Shown one piece after another: positions 15,883-23,986 of a DNA stretch of 31,281 nucleotides. The notes under the pieces are model-generated. The model did no database searches. It was not told the DNA's origin and was given only the letters and a program-made list of their open reading frames with translations. Position 1 is the first letter of the stretch. Each line of letters starts with the position of its first letter. Source of the stretch: an uncultured Campylobacter sp. (lineage in GTDB: Bacteria; Campylobacterota; Campylobacteria; Campylobacterales; Campylobacteraceae). The stretch is taken from the NCBI RefSeq assembly GCF_938017705.1, contig NZ_CALIIS010000097.1:1-31281 (forward strand), in the 5' to 3' direction. Made by a program: the position numbers and the translations under genes.

Positions 15883-18573
15883 ATGAGCGCGCTAAAAATA
15901 TTAAAATTTTTCATCTCTTACAAATTCGCGCTCTGCCTCCTTTTCATTCTAGCTGCAGGTGCCGGCGTCGCGACCTTTTTAGAGAGTATCTACGACACGC
16001 AAACGGCTAAAATTTTAGTCTATGAGGCGCGCTGGTACGAGTGCGTCATGGGCGCTGCGACGCTGAGCCTGCTAGGAATAATCATAAAAACCAAAATGTG
16101 GCGCCACTTCGGTTCCTTCGTACTTCATGCTGCATTTATCGTCATCTTTATCGGCGCGGCTTTGACGCGTTATCTGGGCGCCGAGGGCGTACTGCACGTA
16201 AGAGCAGGCGAGAGCGAAAATGAGATGGTGAGCGTCAAGCCGTTTTTGCAAATACGCACAAAAGACGCATTTTTCGAGTATCCGCTAAATTTATCCCAAA
16301 TCGGCGATAATAATTTTAGCTTCACGCAAAGTATAAATTCTAAAAGCTTCACCGTCAAATTTGGCTCCTACAAACCCGCGCCCAAAGGCGAACAGGGCAC
16401 GCTTGCGGTAAAAGCGGGCTTTGAGGGCGGAAGCGAGCAAGAAGCGCAGCTGCGCGGCGGCGCGGGCTGGCTCGGGGAACCTAAAATTTTAAACTTTGAC
16501 GGCGAGGAGATAATGCTAAGCTGGGGCTCGAAACTCATAGAGCTTCCGTTTGCGGTAAAGCTTTTGAAATTTAAGCTCGAGCGCTACCCGGGCTCGCAAA
16601 GCCCGTCATCCTACGCCAGCGACGTTGAAATTTTAAAAGAGGGCAAGAGCGCGGGGGAGCATGAAATTTATATGAACCACCCGCTAAGCTTTGACGGTTT
16701 CAAGCTCTTTCAATCCTCCTACGACACCGACGAGCTGGGCACGGTGCTGGAGCTTAATCGCGATCCGGGTAAAATCCCCACTTATTTCGGTTATTTCTTG
16801 CTTTGCGTCGGATTTATCGGCAATCTTTTTACCGCCGGCAGCAGGTTTAAAAAGCTAGCTAAATTTATTAAAAATAATGCGCCCGCCGCGCTTCTTTTGA
16901 TTGCGCCGCTTTTTTTCAGCATTGAGCTTCGCGCCGCGGATGAAAACTATCTAGCAAACCTTAAAGCCAACTCGCGTGTTCACGCAAACGGCGCGTTTGC
17001 GGAGCTTTTGGTGCAAGATTATATGGGCAGGATCAAGCCGCTTAGCACCGAAGCAAGCGAAATCGTAAATAAAATTTCAGGCACGGAAGGGCTTTACGGC
17101 TTAAGCGCCGAGCAGATGATCCTAGGAATGAGCCTAAATCCCGCGTTCTGGCGCGATCAAAAGATCATCAAGATCAGAAACGACGAGATCAAAAAGATGC
17201 TAGGCTTAGCGCCGCAGGAGCGATATGCGAGCTTTAATTCGGTCTTTGATGAAAACGGCAACTATAAGCTCGCGCGCGTCGTGGACGAGGCGAATGAAAA
17301 AAGCGCCTCGCGCCGCGGCGTGCTCGATAATGAGCTGATTAAATTCGACGAACGGCTAAATATCGCGTATCTGACCTTCAGAGGGGTGTTTTTTAAATTT
17401 ATCCCCGTGCCGAACGACCCGCAAAACGCGTGGCTCTCGCCGAACGACGCCTTTGCGGATTATAGTATCGCTCCGCAGATCAAAGGCGTGCTAAATGACT
17501 ATCTAAACGGCTTGCAGGATGGAATTTCGGATAATGATTGGGCTAAAGCGGATGCAGCGTTAGCGGAGCTGAAAAACTACCAAAGAGCCACCTCGGCGGC
17601 TATTCTTCCAAGCGTTAGTCGCGTCAAGGCCGAGGTATTTTATAACAAAGCTTCGGTTTTTAAAAAGCTAGTTTATTGCTATATGATCCTAGGCGGCATA
17701 GCTCTTGTTTTAGCGCTTTTGGGCACGCTTTTCGGCAAACGCTTCGCGCTCGCGCAAAAAATTTTATTCGCTGCCTTTGCGATATGTTTTGCAGCACATA
17801 CCCTCGCGCTTGCGCTGCGCTGGTACGTCGCGGCTCACGCGCCGTGGAGCGATAGCTATGAGTCGATGATCTACATCGGCTGGTCGGCGGCGCTTGCAGG
17901 GATCATATTTTTTAGAAAGTCCCTACTTACGCTAAGCGCAAGCTGCCTGCTAGCTAGCATCGTAATGCTCGTAGCGCATATGAGCTTTGTAAATCCGCAG
18001 ATTACTAACCTCGTGCCGGTGTTAAAGTCGTATTGGCTTAGCATCCACGTCTCGGTTATCACGGCTAGCTATGGATTTTTGGGGCTTAGCTGTCTGCTCG
18101 GGCTTTTGGCTCTTATTTTGATGGTGCTTAAAAACAGTGCCAATCGCGAGCGGCTCAACGCTCAGATCAGATATATAACGGCGATCAACGAGATTAGTCT
18201 CATCGTGGGGCTTTCGATGCTGACGCTCGGAAATTTCTTCGGCGGCGTATGGGCGAATGAGAGCTGGGGGCGATACTGGGGCTGGGATAGCAAAGAGACC
18301 TGGTCGTATGTCTCGATCATCGTCTATGCGATCGTGCTGCATCTAAAATTTATCCCGAAACTCAGCTCGATCTATGTTTATTGCGTGAGCTCGACGCTCG
18401 CGTATAGCTCGATCATAATGACCTATTTCGGCGTAAATTTCTACCTCACCGGCATGCACTCTTATGCCGCGGGAGATGCGCCGCAGATACCCGCGCCGTT
18501 TTATTGTATAATAGCGGCGGTCTTTTTAATAATCGCTCTTGCTTTTAGAGGCAGGGACGTAAAAACGATATAA
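15883..18573 (+). CDS. ccsA1: CcsA1, fused system II cytochrome c synthase
   Basis: A CcsB-CcsA fusion of 896 residues that attaches heme to apocytochrome c on the periplasmic side. The N-terminal ResB/CcsB part has membrane helices near residues 10-28, 50-66 and 73-92 and a periplasmic domain to about 300. Two more helices and a second periplasmic domain (about 350-590) precede the CcsA core. The core shows AHAPWSDSYESM, the tryptophan-rich heme-handling motif WANESWGRYWGWDSKETW (W790-W807) and GMHSYA near the C-terminus. Both histidine-containing segments match external heme ligands of the family. In Wolinella the mcc-encoded CcsA1 is dedicated to the CX15CH site of MccA, and the position here between mccD and the accessory genes supports the same role. 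GGAGG precedes the ATG. Confidence 0.94.
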   Translation: MSALKILKFFISYKFALCLLFILAAGAGVATFLESIYDTQTAKILVYEARWYECVMGAATLSLLGIIIKTKMWRHFGSFVLHAAFIVIFIGAALTRYLGAEGVLHVRAGESENEMVSVKPFLQIRTKDAFFEYPLNLSQIGDNNFSFTQSINSKSFTVKFGSYKPAPKGEQGTLAVKAGFEGGSEQEAQLRGGAGWLGEPKILNFDGEEIMLSWGSKLIELPFAVKLLKFKLERYPGSQSPSSYASDVEILKEGKSAGEHEIYMNHPLSFDGFKLFQSSYDTDELGTVLELNRDPGKIPTYFGYFLLCVGFIGNLFTAGSRFKKLAKFIKNNAPAALLLIAPLFFSIELRAADENYLANLKANSRVHANGAFAELLVQDYMGRIKPLSTEASEIVNKISGTEGLYGLSAEQMILGMSLNPAFWRDQKIIKIRNDEIKKMLGLAPQERYASFNSVFDENGNYKLARVVDEANEKSASRRGVLDNELIKFDERLNIAYLTFRGVFFKFIPVPNDPQNAWLSPNDAFADYSIAPQIKGVLNDYLNGLQDGISDNDWAKADAALAELKNYQRATSAAILPSVSRVKAEVFYNKASVFKKLVYCYMILGGIALVLALLGTLFGKRFALAQKILFAAFAICFAAHTLALALRWYVAAHAPWSDSYESMIYIGWSAALAGIIFFRKSLLTLSASCLLASIVMLVAHMSFVNPQITNLVPVLKSYWLSIHVSVITASYGFLGLSCLLGLLALILMVLKNSANRERLNAQIRYITAINEISLIVGLSMLTLGNFFGGVWANESWGRYWGWDSKETWSYVSIIVYAIVLHLKFIPKLSSIYVYCVSSTLAYSSIIMTYFGVNFYLTGMHSYAAGDAPQIPAPFYCIIAAVFLIIALAFRGRDVKTI

Positions 18574-18583
18574 AGGAGTAAAT

Positions 18584-19417
18584 TTGAAAAAAATTCTAAT
18601 AGCGTTAGCCTTGACGGCCACGGCAAACGCGGGCTTTATCAGCGAGGGCATTCAAGCTCAGCAAAGCGGCGATCATAAAAAACTCGCAGAAATTTACGAG
18701 CGAGCGTGCGGTTTGGAAAATAAAGCTTCGGGATGCTATAATCTAGCCGTTTTGTATTTTGAGGGCACCGGCAACGTAGAGAAAAATTTCGAAAAAGCTA
18801 TCAGCCTCTACGAAAAGGCGTGTAGCGCTAAATTTGCGCTTGCGTGCAATAATCTAGGCTATATCTACGAAAGCGGCAACGGTGCGGATCAAAATTTCAC
18901 CAAAGCTGCGGCTTATTACGAAAAAGCTTGCAAAGATAACGAAGGCTGCACCTCGCTTGGGCTTTTATACGCAAACGGCGCCGGGCTCGCGAAAGACGTC
19001 GCCAAGGCGGCGAGCCTTTATGAAAAGGCCTGCACCTATGGCGATATGATGGGCTGCAACAACCTGGGCTATCTGTATCTAAAGGGCGAAGGCGTACAGC
19101 AAAGCTTCGCAAAGGCTAAAATTTTTTATGAAAAGGCTTGCGGCGGCGACATCGGCATCGGCTGCAACAATCTAGGCTATCTATACGCCTTCGGGCAGGG
19201 GGTGGACCAGGATTATAAACAGGCAAAGCAGCAGTACGAAAAGGCGTGCAACCTCGGCCACTTCGATGGCTGCAATAACCTAGCCATAATGTATGCCGAA
19301 GGTAAGGGCGTGAAGTCCGATAACGCCAAAGCAAAAGAGTTTTTCAAAAAAAGCTGCGACGGCGGCATCAAGATGGGATGCGAGAATTTGGAATTTTTAA
19401 ATTCGATTAGTAAGTAG
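18584..19417 (+). CDS. Secreted Sel1/Hcp-like repeat protein in the mcc operon
   Basis: A periplasmic protein of 277 residues with seven regular 36-residue Sel1 repeats after a signal peptide (cleavage near ATANAG, residue 17). Nearly every repeat carries the EKAC-x7-C-NNLGYLY signature, so it should form a rigid solenoid with one disulfide per repeat, as in Helicobacter cysteine-rich proteins. The start is TTG at 18584 with TAAAGGAG upstream; no ATG is better placed. It begins 10 bp after ccsA1 and precedes the NosL-type gene by 30 bp, so it is almost certainly in the same operon. A scaffold for MccA assembly or for binding its accessory proteins is an inference from position. I do not know whether it is a regular part of mcc clusters elsewhere. 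Confidence 0.9.
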   Translation: MKKILIALALTATANAGFISEGIQAQQSGDHKKLAEIYERACGLENKASGCYNLAVLYFEGTGNVEKNFEKAISLYEKACSAKFALACNNLGYIYESGNGADQNFTKAAAYYEKACKDNEGCTSLGLLYANGAGLAKDVAKAASLYEKACTYGDMMGCNNLGYLYLKGEGVQQSFAKAKIFYEKACGGDIGIGCNNLGYLYAFGQGVDQDYKQAKQQYEKACNLGHFDGCNNLAIMYAEGKGVKSDNAKAKEFFKKSCDGGIKMGCENLEFLNSISK

Positions 19418-19447
19418 ATTTAAAACATCAAATTTTAAGGAGATAGT

Positions 19448-20572
19448 ATGATTTTACGTTCGTTTTTAGCTTCGGCTGCGCTCGTCGCGCTCGTTTGCGG
19501 TGCCTCCATGGATGGGGCTAATAAGCCGGCAAATCCTATGTTTCAAAGCGTGGATCCTAGCAAGGCTACGCTTGTAGGAAGCGGCGAGGGCAAAGAATAC
19601 TGCGCCGTTTGCGGAATGAATTTGGTTAAATTCTATAAAACCAACCACGTTTGGAATGGCAAGCAAGTGGCTTCCCTACACTGCCTGTACGAGCTAACGG
19701 AGGGAAAAATTCCAAGCGATGCGCAGGTCGTCGATACGAAAAATCTAAATTTGATCGACGTAAATAAAGCTTTTTACGTCGTGGGCAGCAAGGTCAAAGG
19801 CACGATGACGCGAAATAGCAAATACGCCTTTTCAACCGAAGCCGACGCGAAAGAATTCCAAGCCGAAAACGGCGGCGAGATAATGAACTTTGCCAAAGCC
19901 TACGAGATTGCAGGGCAGGATTTCGAGGGCGATAACAAGATGATTAAAGCCAAGCGCGAGGGCGGCGTTTACGCGCACGGTAAAGAATTTTACGAAACAA
20001 ACTGCGCTAAAACGGACGCCAAAAGCTTCAAAGCCATCTCCGAGCTCAAAGCTCATCTCAAAAAAACTTGCGACGCAAAGGGCGCTAGCAAGGCTCCAGA
20101 GTACGACAAGCACCTGCAAGCCGCAGCGCTATATCTATGGGACGCGCCGGCAAATTTAGGCAGTAGCGATAAAAACGCAAAAGCGAAAAAGGCTGAAAAG
20201 ATCATCGTGCCTGAGGGCGCCAAATGCCCGGTTTGCGGCATGCTAGTAGGTAAAAACCCTAACTGGGCGGCGATGATAGAGATCCAAGGCGGTGAGAATT
20301 TGTATTTTGACGGCGTGAAAGATATGATGAAATACTACTTCCAAAAGGGCAAGAGCTTTGATAAAATTTACGTAACCGACTACTACAAGTTACACAAGAT
20401 TGATGCTAAAAGCGCCTTTTTCGTGCTCGGCTCCGACGTCTTAGGACCGATGGGCGATGAGCTCATTGCGTTTGATAGCGAGAGCGCGGCTAAGACCTTC
20501 GCTAAAGATCACGGAGGCAAGAGTGTACTTAAATTTGATGAAATTCAAGAGAGCGTAATAGAAGGGCTATGA
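19448..20572 (+). CDS. Double-domain NosL-type copper protein
   Basis: A 374-residue exported protein with two NosL-like domains in tandem. The first (about 45-165) has C52-AVC-GM; the second (about 255-372) has C260-PVC-GM, then FDGVKDMMKYYFQKG and KSAFFVLGSDVLGPMG. NosL is a periplasmic Cu(I) chaperone for nitrous oxide reductase, using a cysteine and methionine around CXXCGM. No nos genes are visible here, but MccA also needs copper, so a role in supplying copper to MccA fits. The N-terminus is a signal peptide. The LVALVCG stretch is a poor lipobox, so lipidation is uncertain. A helical linker of about 90 residues with two cysteines joins the domains. AAGGAGATAG precedes the ATG, and the next gene overlaps its stop. 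Confidence 0.88.
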   Translation: MILRSFLASAALVALVCGASMDGANKPANPMFQSVDPSKATLVGSGEGKEYCAVCGMNLVKFYKTNHVWNGKQVASLHCLYELTEGKIPSDAQVVDTKNLNLIDVNKAFYVVGSKVKGTMTRNSKYAFSTEADAKEFQAENGGEIMNFAKAYEIAGQDFEGDNKMIKAKREGGVYAHGKEFYETNCAKTDAKSFKAISELKAHLKKTCDAKGASKAPEYDKHLQAAALYLWDAPANLGSSDKNAKAKKAEKIIVPEGAKCPVCGMLVGKNPNWAAMIEIQGGENLYFDGVKDMMKYYFQKGKSFDKIYVTDYYKLHKIDAKSAFFVLGSDVLGPMGDELIAFDSESAAKTFAKDHGGKSVLKFDEIQESVIEGL

Positions 20573-20757
20573 GGCTCATTTGCGCTTTAACGATCTTTTT
20601 TGCCGTCCTTTACGCGCTCATTGCGGTGCATTATGTAAGCTTTGATCGCGCAAAGGGCGAGCAGTGTCTGCAAAAGCTAGCGCGCGAGATAAAGGACGTG
20701 CGGCTCTCAAGCAGCTTTAAGAGCAAGGCCTACGCGGAGTTCGTCTATGATAAGTAG
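20569..20757 (+). CDS. 62-aa single-helix membrane protein
   Basis: A small protein with one membrane helix (about residues 2-22). A basic, probably periplasmic tail carries a single cysteine (GEQCLQKLAREI). It is real by context: its ATG overlaps the TGA of the NosL-type gene in an ATGA junction, and its own stop codon lies inside the start of the permease gene (11-bp overlap). I know no family for it. In such a tightly packed operon it is likely a subunit or anchor for the ABC complex or for the NosL-type protein. The lone cysteine and basic tail could bind metal or a partner, which is speculation. Confidence 0.8.
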   Translation: MRLICALTIFFAVLYALIAVHYVSFDRAKGEQCLQKLAREIKDVRLSSSFKSKAYAEFVYDK

Positions 20758-21856
20758 AAATTTCATCGACTACTCCGTAACTCTGCTGCGAAAAGACAGA
20801 GCCGATCACTCCTTTAGCTTCGCAATCTTTGCCTTTATCGTTTTTATTTTAAGCTCGGTGCTTTTTATCTCGGGCTCCATTCAAAACGATCTTGAAAAGG
20901 TTATCAAGCTCAGACCCGACATCGTCGTAGAAGCTCTACGCGCGGGCAAGCGCGATCTGATGCACGACGGCTATATCTACGACGTCTCTAAGATCGCGGG
21001 CGTCAGCGAAGTGCAGGGCGCCGTGGACGGGATGTATTACTTCGCTCAAAAGCGCGTTTGGTTTCATATCGTAGGCGACGAAAGCCTGAGCGAAAACGAA
21101 ATGGTCGTAGGCGAGGGGGTAAAGGCGGCGATGGGCGAGTGGTACTACGAGGACGAGTTTCACTTCTTGACCGAACAGCGCCTAATCGCGATTAAGATTA
21201 ATAAGATTTCGCCGCACGAAAGCAGCATCGTCTCAAACGACGTGATCTATCTCAACCCCGCTACCGCGCGCGAGGTACTGAGCCTGAAGGAGGGCGAATA
21301 CACCAAGCTCTACGTAAGTGTGCCCAACCCCAACGAAGTAAGCGAAGTAGCGCTTAAGATCGTAAATTTATACCCCAACACGGAGGCTCTTAGCGCGGAG
21401 GACGCGGTAGCCGAAGTGAGGCATCTGTATTATTACAAGGGTGGAATTTTTATGGTGCTTTACGCCGTGGCGATGATCTCGTTTTTCATCTTGCTGAAAA
21501 ATCAAATTTCGCTCGCATACGGCGAGAAAAAAAAGGAGATCGCGATCTTGCGCAGCATCGGCTTTTGTATAAAAGACATCATCGCGATGAAATTTATCCA
21601 AAATTTCATCGTCTCGCTAAGCGCTTATCTACTCGGCGTCGCGGGCGCTTATGCTTATGTTTTTATCCTGGATGCGCCGCTTCTGCGCGATATATTCTTA
21701 GGCGGCGAGCTGCGAAATTTCATCACCTTCACGCCCGCGATAAATTTCAATATGCTCTTTTTGATCTTCGTCTTTAGCGTGATCCCGTTTTTGGCGTTCG
21801 TCATCATCCCATCCTGGCGCATCGCTATCGGCGATATGAGCGAGGCGGTCAAATGA
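20747..21856 (+). CDS. MacB/FtsX-family ABC transporter permease
   Basis: A permease of 369 residues with the MacB/LolC/FtsX layout: one N-terminal helix (about 24-46), a periplasmic domain (about 47-220) and three C-terminal helices (about 228-250, 282-308 and 333-358). The conserved cytoplasmic turn around KKKEIAILRSIGFCIKDIIAMKF (about residues 262-285) contacts the ATPase. Members of this class usually do not import solutes through a channel. They couple ATP use to mechanical work on periplasmic or outer-membrane-bound partners. It overlaps the 62-aa gene upstream and the ATPase gene downstream (ATGA). A role in loading copper or maturing MccA together with the NosL-type proteins is inferred from context. 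Confidence 0.88.
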   Translation: MISRNFIDYSVTLLRKDRADHSFSFAIFAFIVFILSSVLFISGSIQNDLEKVIKLRPDIVVEALRAGKRDLMHDGYIYDVSKIAGVSEVQGAVDGMYYFAQKRVWFHIVGDESLSENEMVVGEGVKAAMGEWYYEDEFHFLTEQRLIAIKINKISPHESSIVSNDVIYLNPATAREVLSLKEGEYTKLYVSVPNPNEVSEVALKIVNLYPNTEALSAEDAVAEVRHLYYYKGGIFMVLYAVAMISFFILLKNQISLAYGEKKKEIAILRSIGFCIKDIIAMKFIQNFIVSLSAYLLGVAGAYAYVFILDAPLLRDIFLGGELRNFITFTPAINFNMLFLIFVFSVIPFLAFVIIPSWRIAIGDMSEAVK

Positions 21857-22530
21857 GTAAAATAGAGATCAAGCAGCTTTTTAAAATTTACAACGAGGGC
21901 AGGGCGAATGAGTTTCGCGCTTTAAAAAACATAAGCCTAAGCGTCGAAGAGGGGCAGATCGTAATCTTAAAAGGCGTTAGCGGCAGCGGCAAAAGCACGC
22001 TTCTATCCATCATAGGCGCGCTTGCTAAGCCTAGCAGCGGCGAGGTTTTGGTGGACGGCGCAAACGTCTCCAAGCTCGCCGATATCGAAAGCTCCGCGTA
22101 TCGCCATAAAAAAATCGGCTTTATATTTCAGTCTTTCAACCTGCTTGAGGCGCTTAGCGTTCATAAAAACGTCCTTGCGCCGCTTAGCCTTGAGCGGCTG
22201 AGCAGAGATGAGCTTAGCGCGCGCATAGACGAAGCGATGCAGATTGCTAATATCGCGCATAAAAAAGATCAGATCGTCTCCAGCCTTAGCGGCGGCGAAA
22301 AGCAGCGCTGCGCTATCGCAAGGGCGCTCGTGATGAATCCGCAGATCATCTTGGCCGACGAGCCGACGGCAAATTTAGACAAACAAAACTCGCTCGGTTT
22401 CATCGAAATGCTCTCAAAGCTCAAAGAGCTTAAAAAGACCGTTTTGATCGCGACGCACGACATACTCTTCGACGAGCTAAGCTTCGTGGATCGATACGTG
22501 TTTTTAAAAGATGGAGAAATTTCAGCATGA
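21853..22530 (+). CDS. LolD/MacB-type ABC transporter ATPase
   Basis: A 225-residue nucleotide-binding subunit. Walker A is GVSGSGKST at residues 41-49, the Q-loop is in FIFQSFNLLE, the signature LSGGE is at 145-149, Walker B is IILADEPTANLD, and the switch histidine is in ATHD. The PTANLD ending and length place it with the LolD/MacB/FtsE group that pairs with FtsX-type permeases, consistent with the gene upstream. It shares ATGA junctions with both neighbours. It works in the cytoplasm and powers the permease. The substrate is unknown. It should not be read as a classical metal importer without a test. Confidence 0.95.
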   Translation: MSKIEIKQLFKIYNEGRANEFRALKNISLSVEEGQIVILKGVSGSGKSTLLSIIGALAKPSSGEVLVDGANVSKLADIESSAYRHKKIGFIFQSFNLLEALSVHKNVLAPLSLERLSRDELSARIDEAMQIANIAHKKDQIVSSLSGGEKQRCAIARALVMNPQIILADEPTANLDKQNSLGFIEMLSKLKELKKTVLIATHDILFDELSFVDRYVFLKDGEISA

Positions 22531-23480
22531 GCGTATTTTTATCGGGCAGCGTGATCGCGTTTTTAGCCGTAGAGCTGATCGTAATAGCGCTGATGGCGAT
22601 CTCGCAGTTTCACATCGTGCGGATCATGCGCTATTGGGACTTTAACGCCACCTCAAATTTACAATACGCCCTGGAGAAAAGAAACTATCTCATCAACACC
22701 ATTTTGTTCTTCACGATAGCGTGCAAGATCATTTTGTTTATATTTTTTGCGCTCTGCTTAAACGAGCTCTCTTCGGTCGTGCCAGGCGCGATGTGTTCCG
22801 CGGGCGTCGTGGGCTCGAACCGCTACGGCAACATCCTGCTGCTTTTAAAAATTTTACTGATCTTCGGCTTTGGGCTCTGGCTTATTTTAAACAGCCTCGA
22901 TCTTAAAGCGGGCAAATTTCCCTATCTAAAGCGCAAATACCTGATCTTTACCATCCTTTTTACTGGCGTTTTGGCGGAGTTTATTTTAGAAATTCTATTT
23001 TTTATCAATATCCCGTTGCGTGTGCCGGTGTTTTGCTGCTCGGTCGTATTTCGCGCGCCGAAGCTTCCGTTTGGATACACGCAGGCGCTTTTGGCGACCT
23101 TTTTCTATGCGATATTAGGTGCCATTTTGATCTTAAATTTCTTAAAGCAGTCGATGGCGAGCTTTGCTTTAAATTTGCTCTTTTTGTTCGTCGCATACTA
23201 CGCGATCACCTATTTTTTCGGGCTTTACGTTTACGAGCAGCCCAATCACAAATGCCCGTATTGCATGCTTTTGAAGGATTATTACTTCGTCGGCTATGCG
23301 ATCTGGGGCTCGCTATTTTTGGGTATATTTTTCGGCATCGTGCCGTTTTTAACGGAGCTCATCACCAAGCGCGCCTACACCCACCTGCTTAAATACTCCT
23401 CGTTCTGGCTCATTCTAAACGCGCTCATCTGCAGCGCCTACGTCGTCAAATACTACTTCGTGCGGGGTGCGCTGCTATGA
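22527..23480 (+). CDS. Polytopic membrane protein with CXXC and paired cysteines
   Basis: A very hydrophobic 317-residue protein with about eight or nine membrane helices. I do not recognise a named family. Its cysteines are arranged unusually: C90 in AMCSAG, the pair C170-C171 in VFCCSV, and a CXXC at C243-C246 in HKCPYCMLLKDY, apparently close to the membrane surface. Such positions suit thiol exchange or metal transfer across the membrane, as in DsbD/CcdA- or VKOR-like systems, although the overall sequence matches none of them by eye. It lies between the ABC ATPase and a NosL-like gene with ATGA overlaps on both sides, so it belongs to the same machinery. Passing Cu(I) or reductant to the NosL-type proteins is the role I would test first. 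Confidence 0.8.
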   Translation: MSVFLSGSVIAFLAVELIVIALMAISQFHIVRIMRYWDFNATSNLQYALEKRNYLINTILFFTIACKIILFIFFALCLNELSSVVPGAMCSAGVVGSNRYGNILLLLKILLIFGFGLWLILNSLDLKAGKFPYLKRKYLIFTILFTGVLAEFILEILFFINIPLRVPVFCCSVVFRAPKLPFGYTQALLATFFYAILGAILILNFLKQSMASFALNLLFLFVAYYAITYFFGLYVYEQPNHKCPYCMLLKDYYFVGYAIWGSLFLGIFFGIVPFLTELITKRAYTHLLKYSSFWLILNALICSAYVVKYYFVRGALL

Positions 23481-23986
23481 TTAAGAAAATTTTTGCCGCG
23501 GTTTTGCTCGCCTGCGTGATGGGGCTGCTCATATCGTCCATGGATATAGCCGAATCCAAAATTTCCGTCCGCCACGGCAACACGGATAAGCAGCCGCTGC
23601 AGATCGAATTTGGCAAATACCTATGCCACGAGAGCGGCACGGTGATAAACGATCTGTATAACACCGCCCAGGCCGTTATGCCAAACGGCGATACATATTT
23701 TTTCAACGACATCGCAAACGTCTTTATGTGGCTTATGCGGCAAAAAAACAAAGATGAGATCGTAGTGTGGGTTTATTCGCAAGACACCGAGAAATACATC
23801 ATTGCCAAGGACGCCTGGTACTCGCGCGTCGAGATCACGCCGATGGGCTACGGCTTTGGCGCGTATGAGTTTCACAACTACGGCAGGAGCGACTACTACT
23901 ACGACGAGATTGTGCTGTGCGCCGCTCGCGGCGAGACGCTGCTAAATCCGCTCATAAACATCCTGCTATCCGAAAATAAAATTTAG
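23477..23986 (+). CDS. Degenerate NosL-like periplasmic protein
   Basis: A 169-residue exported or anchored protein (hydrophobic residues 5-22) whose core looks like a NosL domain. NGDTYFFNDIANVFMWL corresponds to the FDxxxxMxxY strand, and DAWYSRVEITPMGYGFGAYE to the AxxVxGS..GPMG region. The metal-binding motif is altered: where NosL has CXXCGM, this protein has C50-HESGT, so the second cysteine and the methionine are missing. It may bind copper differently or have kept only the fold as a structural partner. It is the last gene of the mcc transcription unit and overlaps the previous stop in an ATGA junction. Its final codons form the first unit of a 29-30 bp tandem repeat. Confidence 0.75.
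   Translation: MIKKIFAAVLLACVMGLLISSMDIAESKISVRHGNTDKQPLQIEFGKYLCHESGTVINDLYNTAQAVMPNGDTYFFNDIANVFMWLMRQKNKDEIVVWVYSQDTEKYIIAKDAWYSRVEITPMGYGFGAYEFHNYGRSDYYYDEIVLCAARGETLLNPLINILLSENKI

Noticed and set aside
20747..22530. NosFY-type ABC transporter
   Set aside because: The permease has the one-plus-three helix layout with a large periplasmic domain of MacB/FtsX, not the six-helix NosY type, and the ATPase is LolD/MacB-like.
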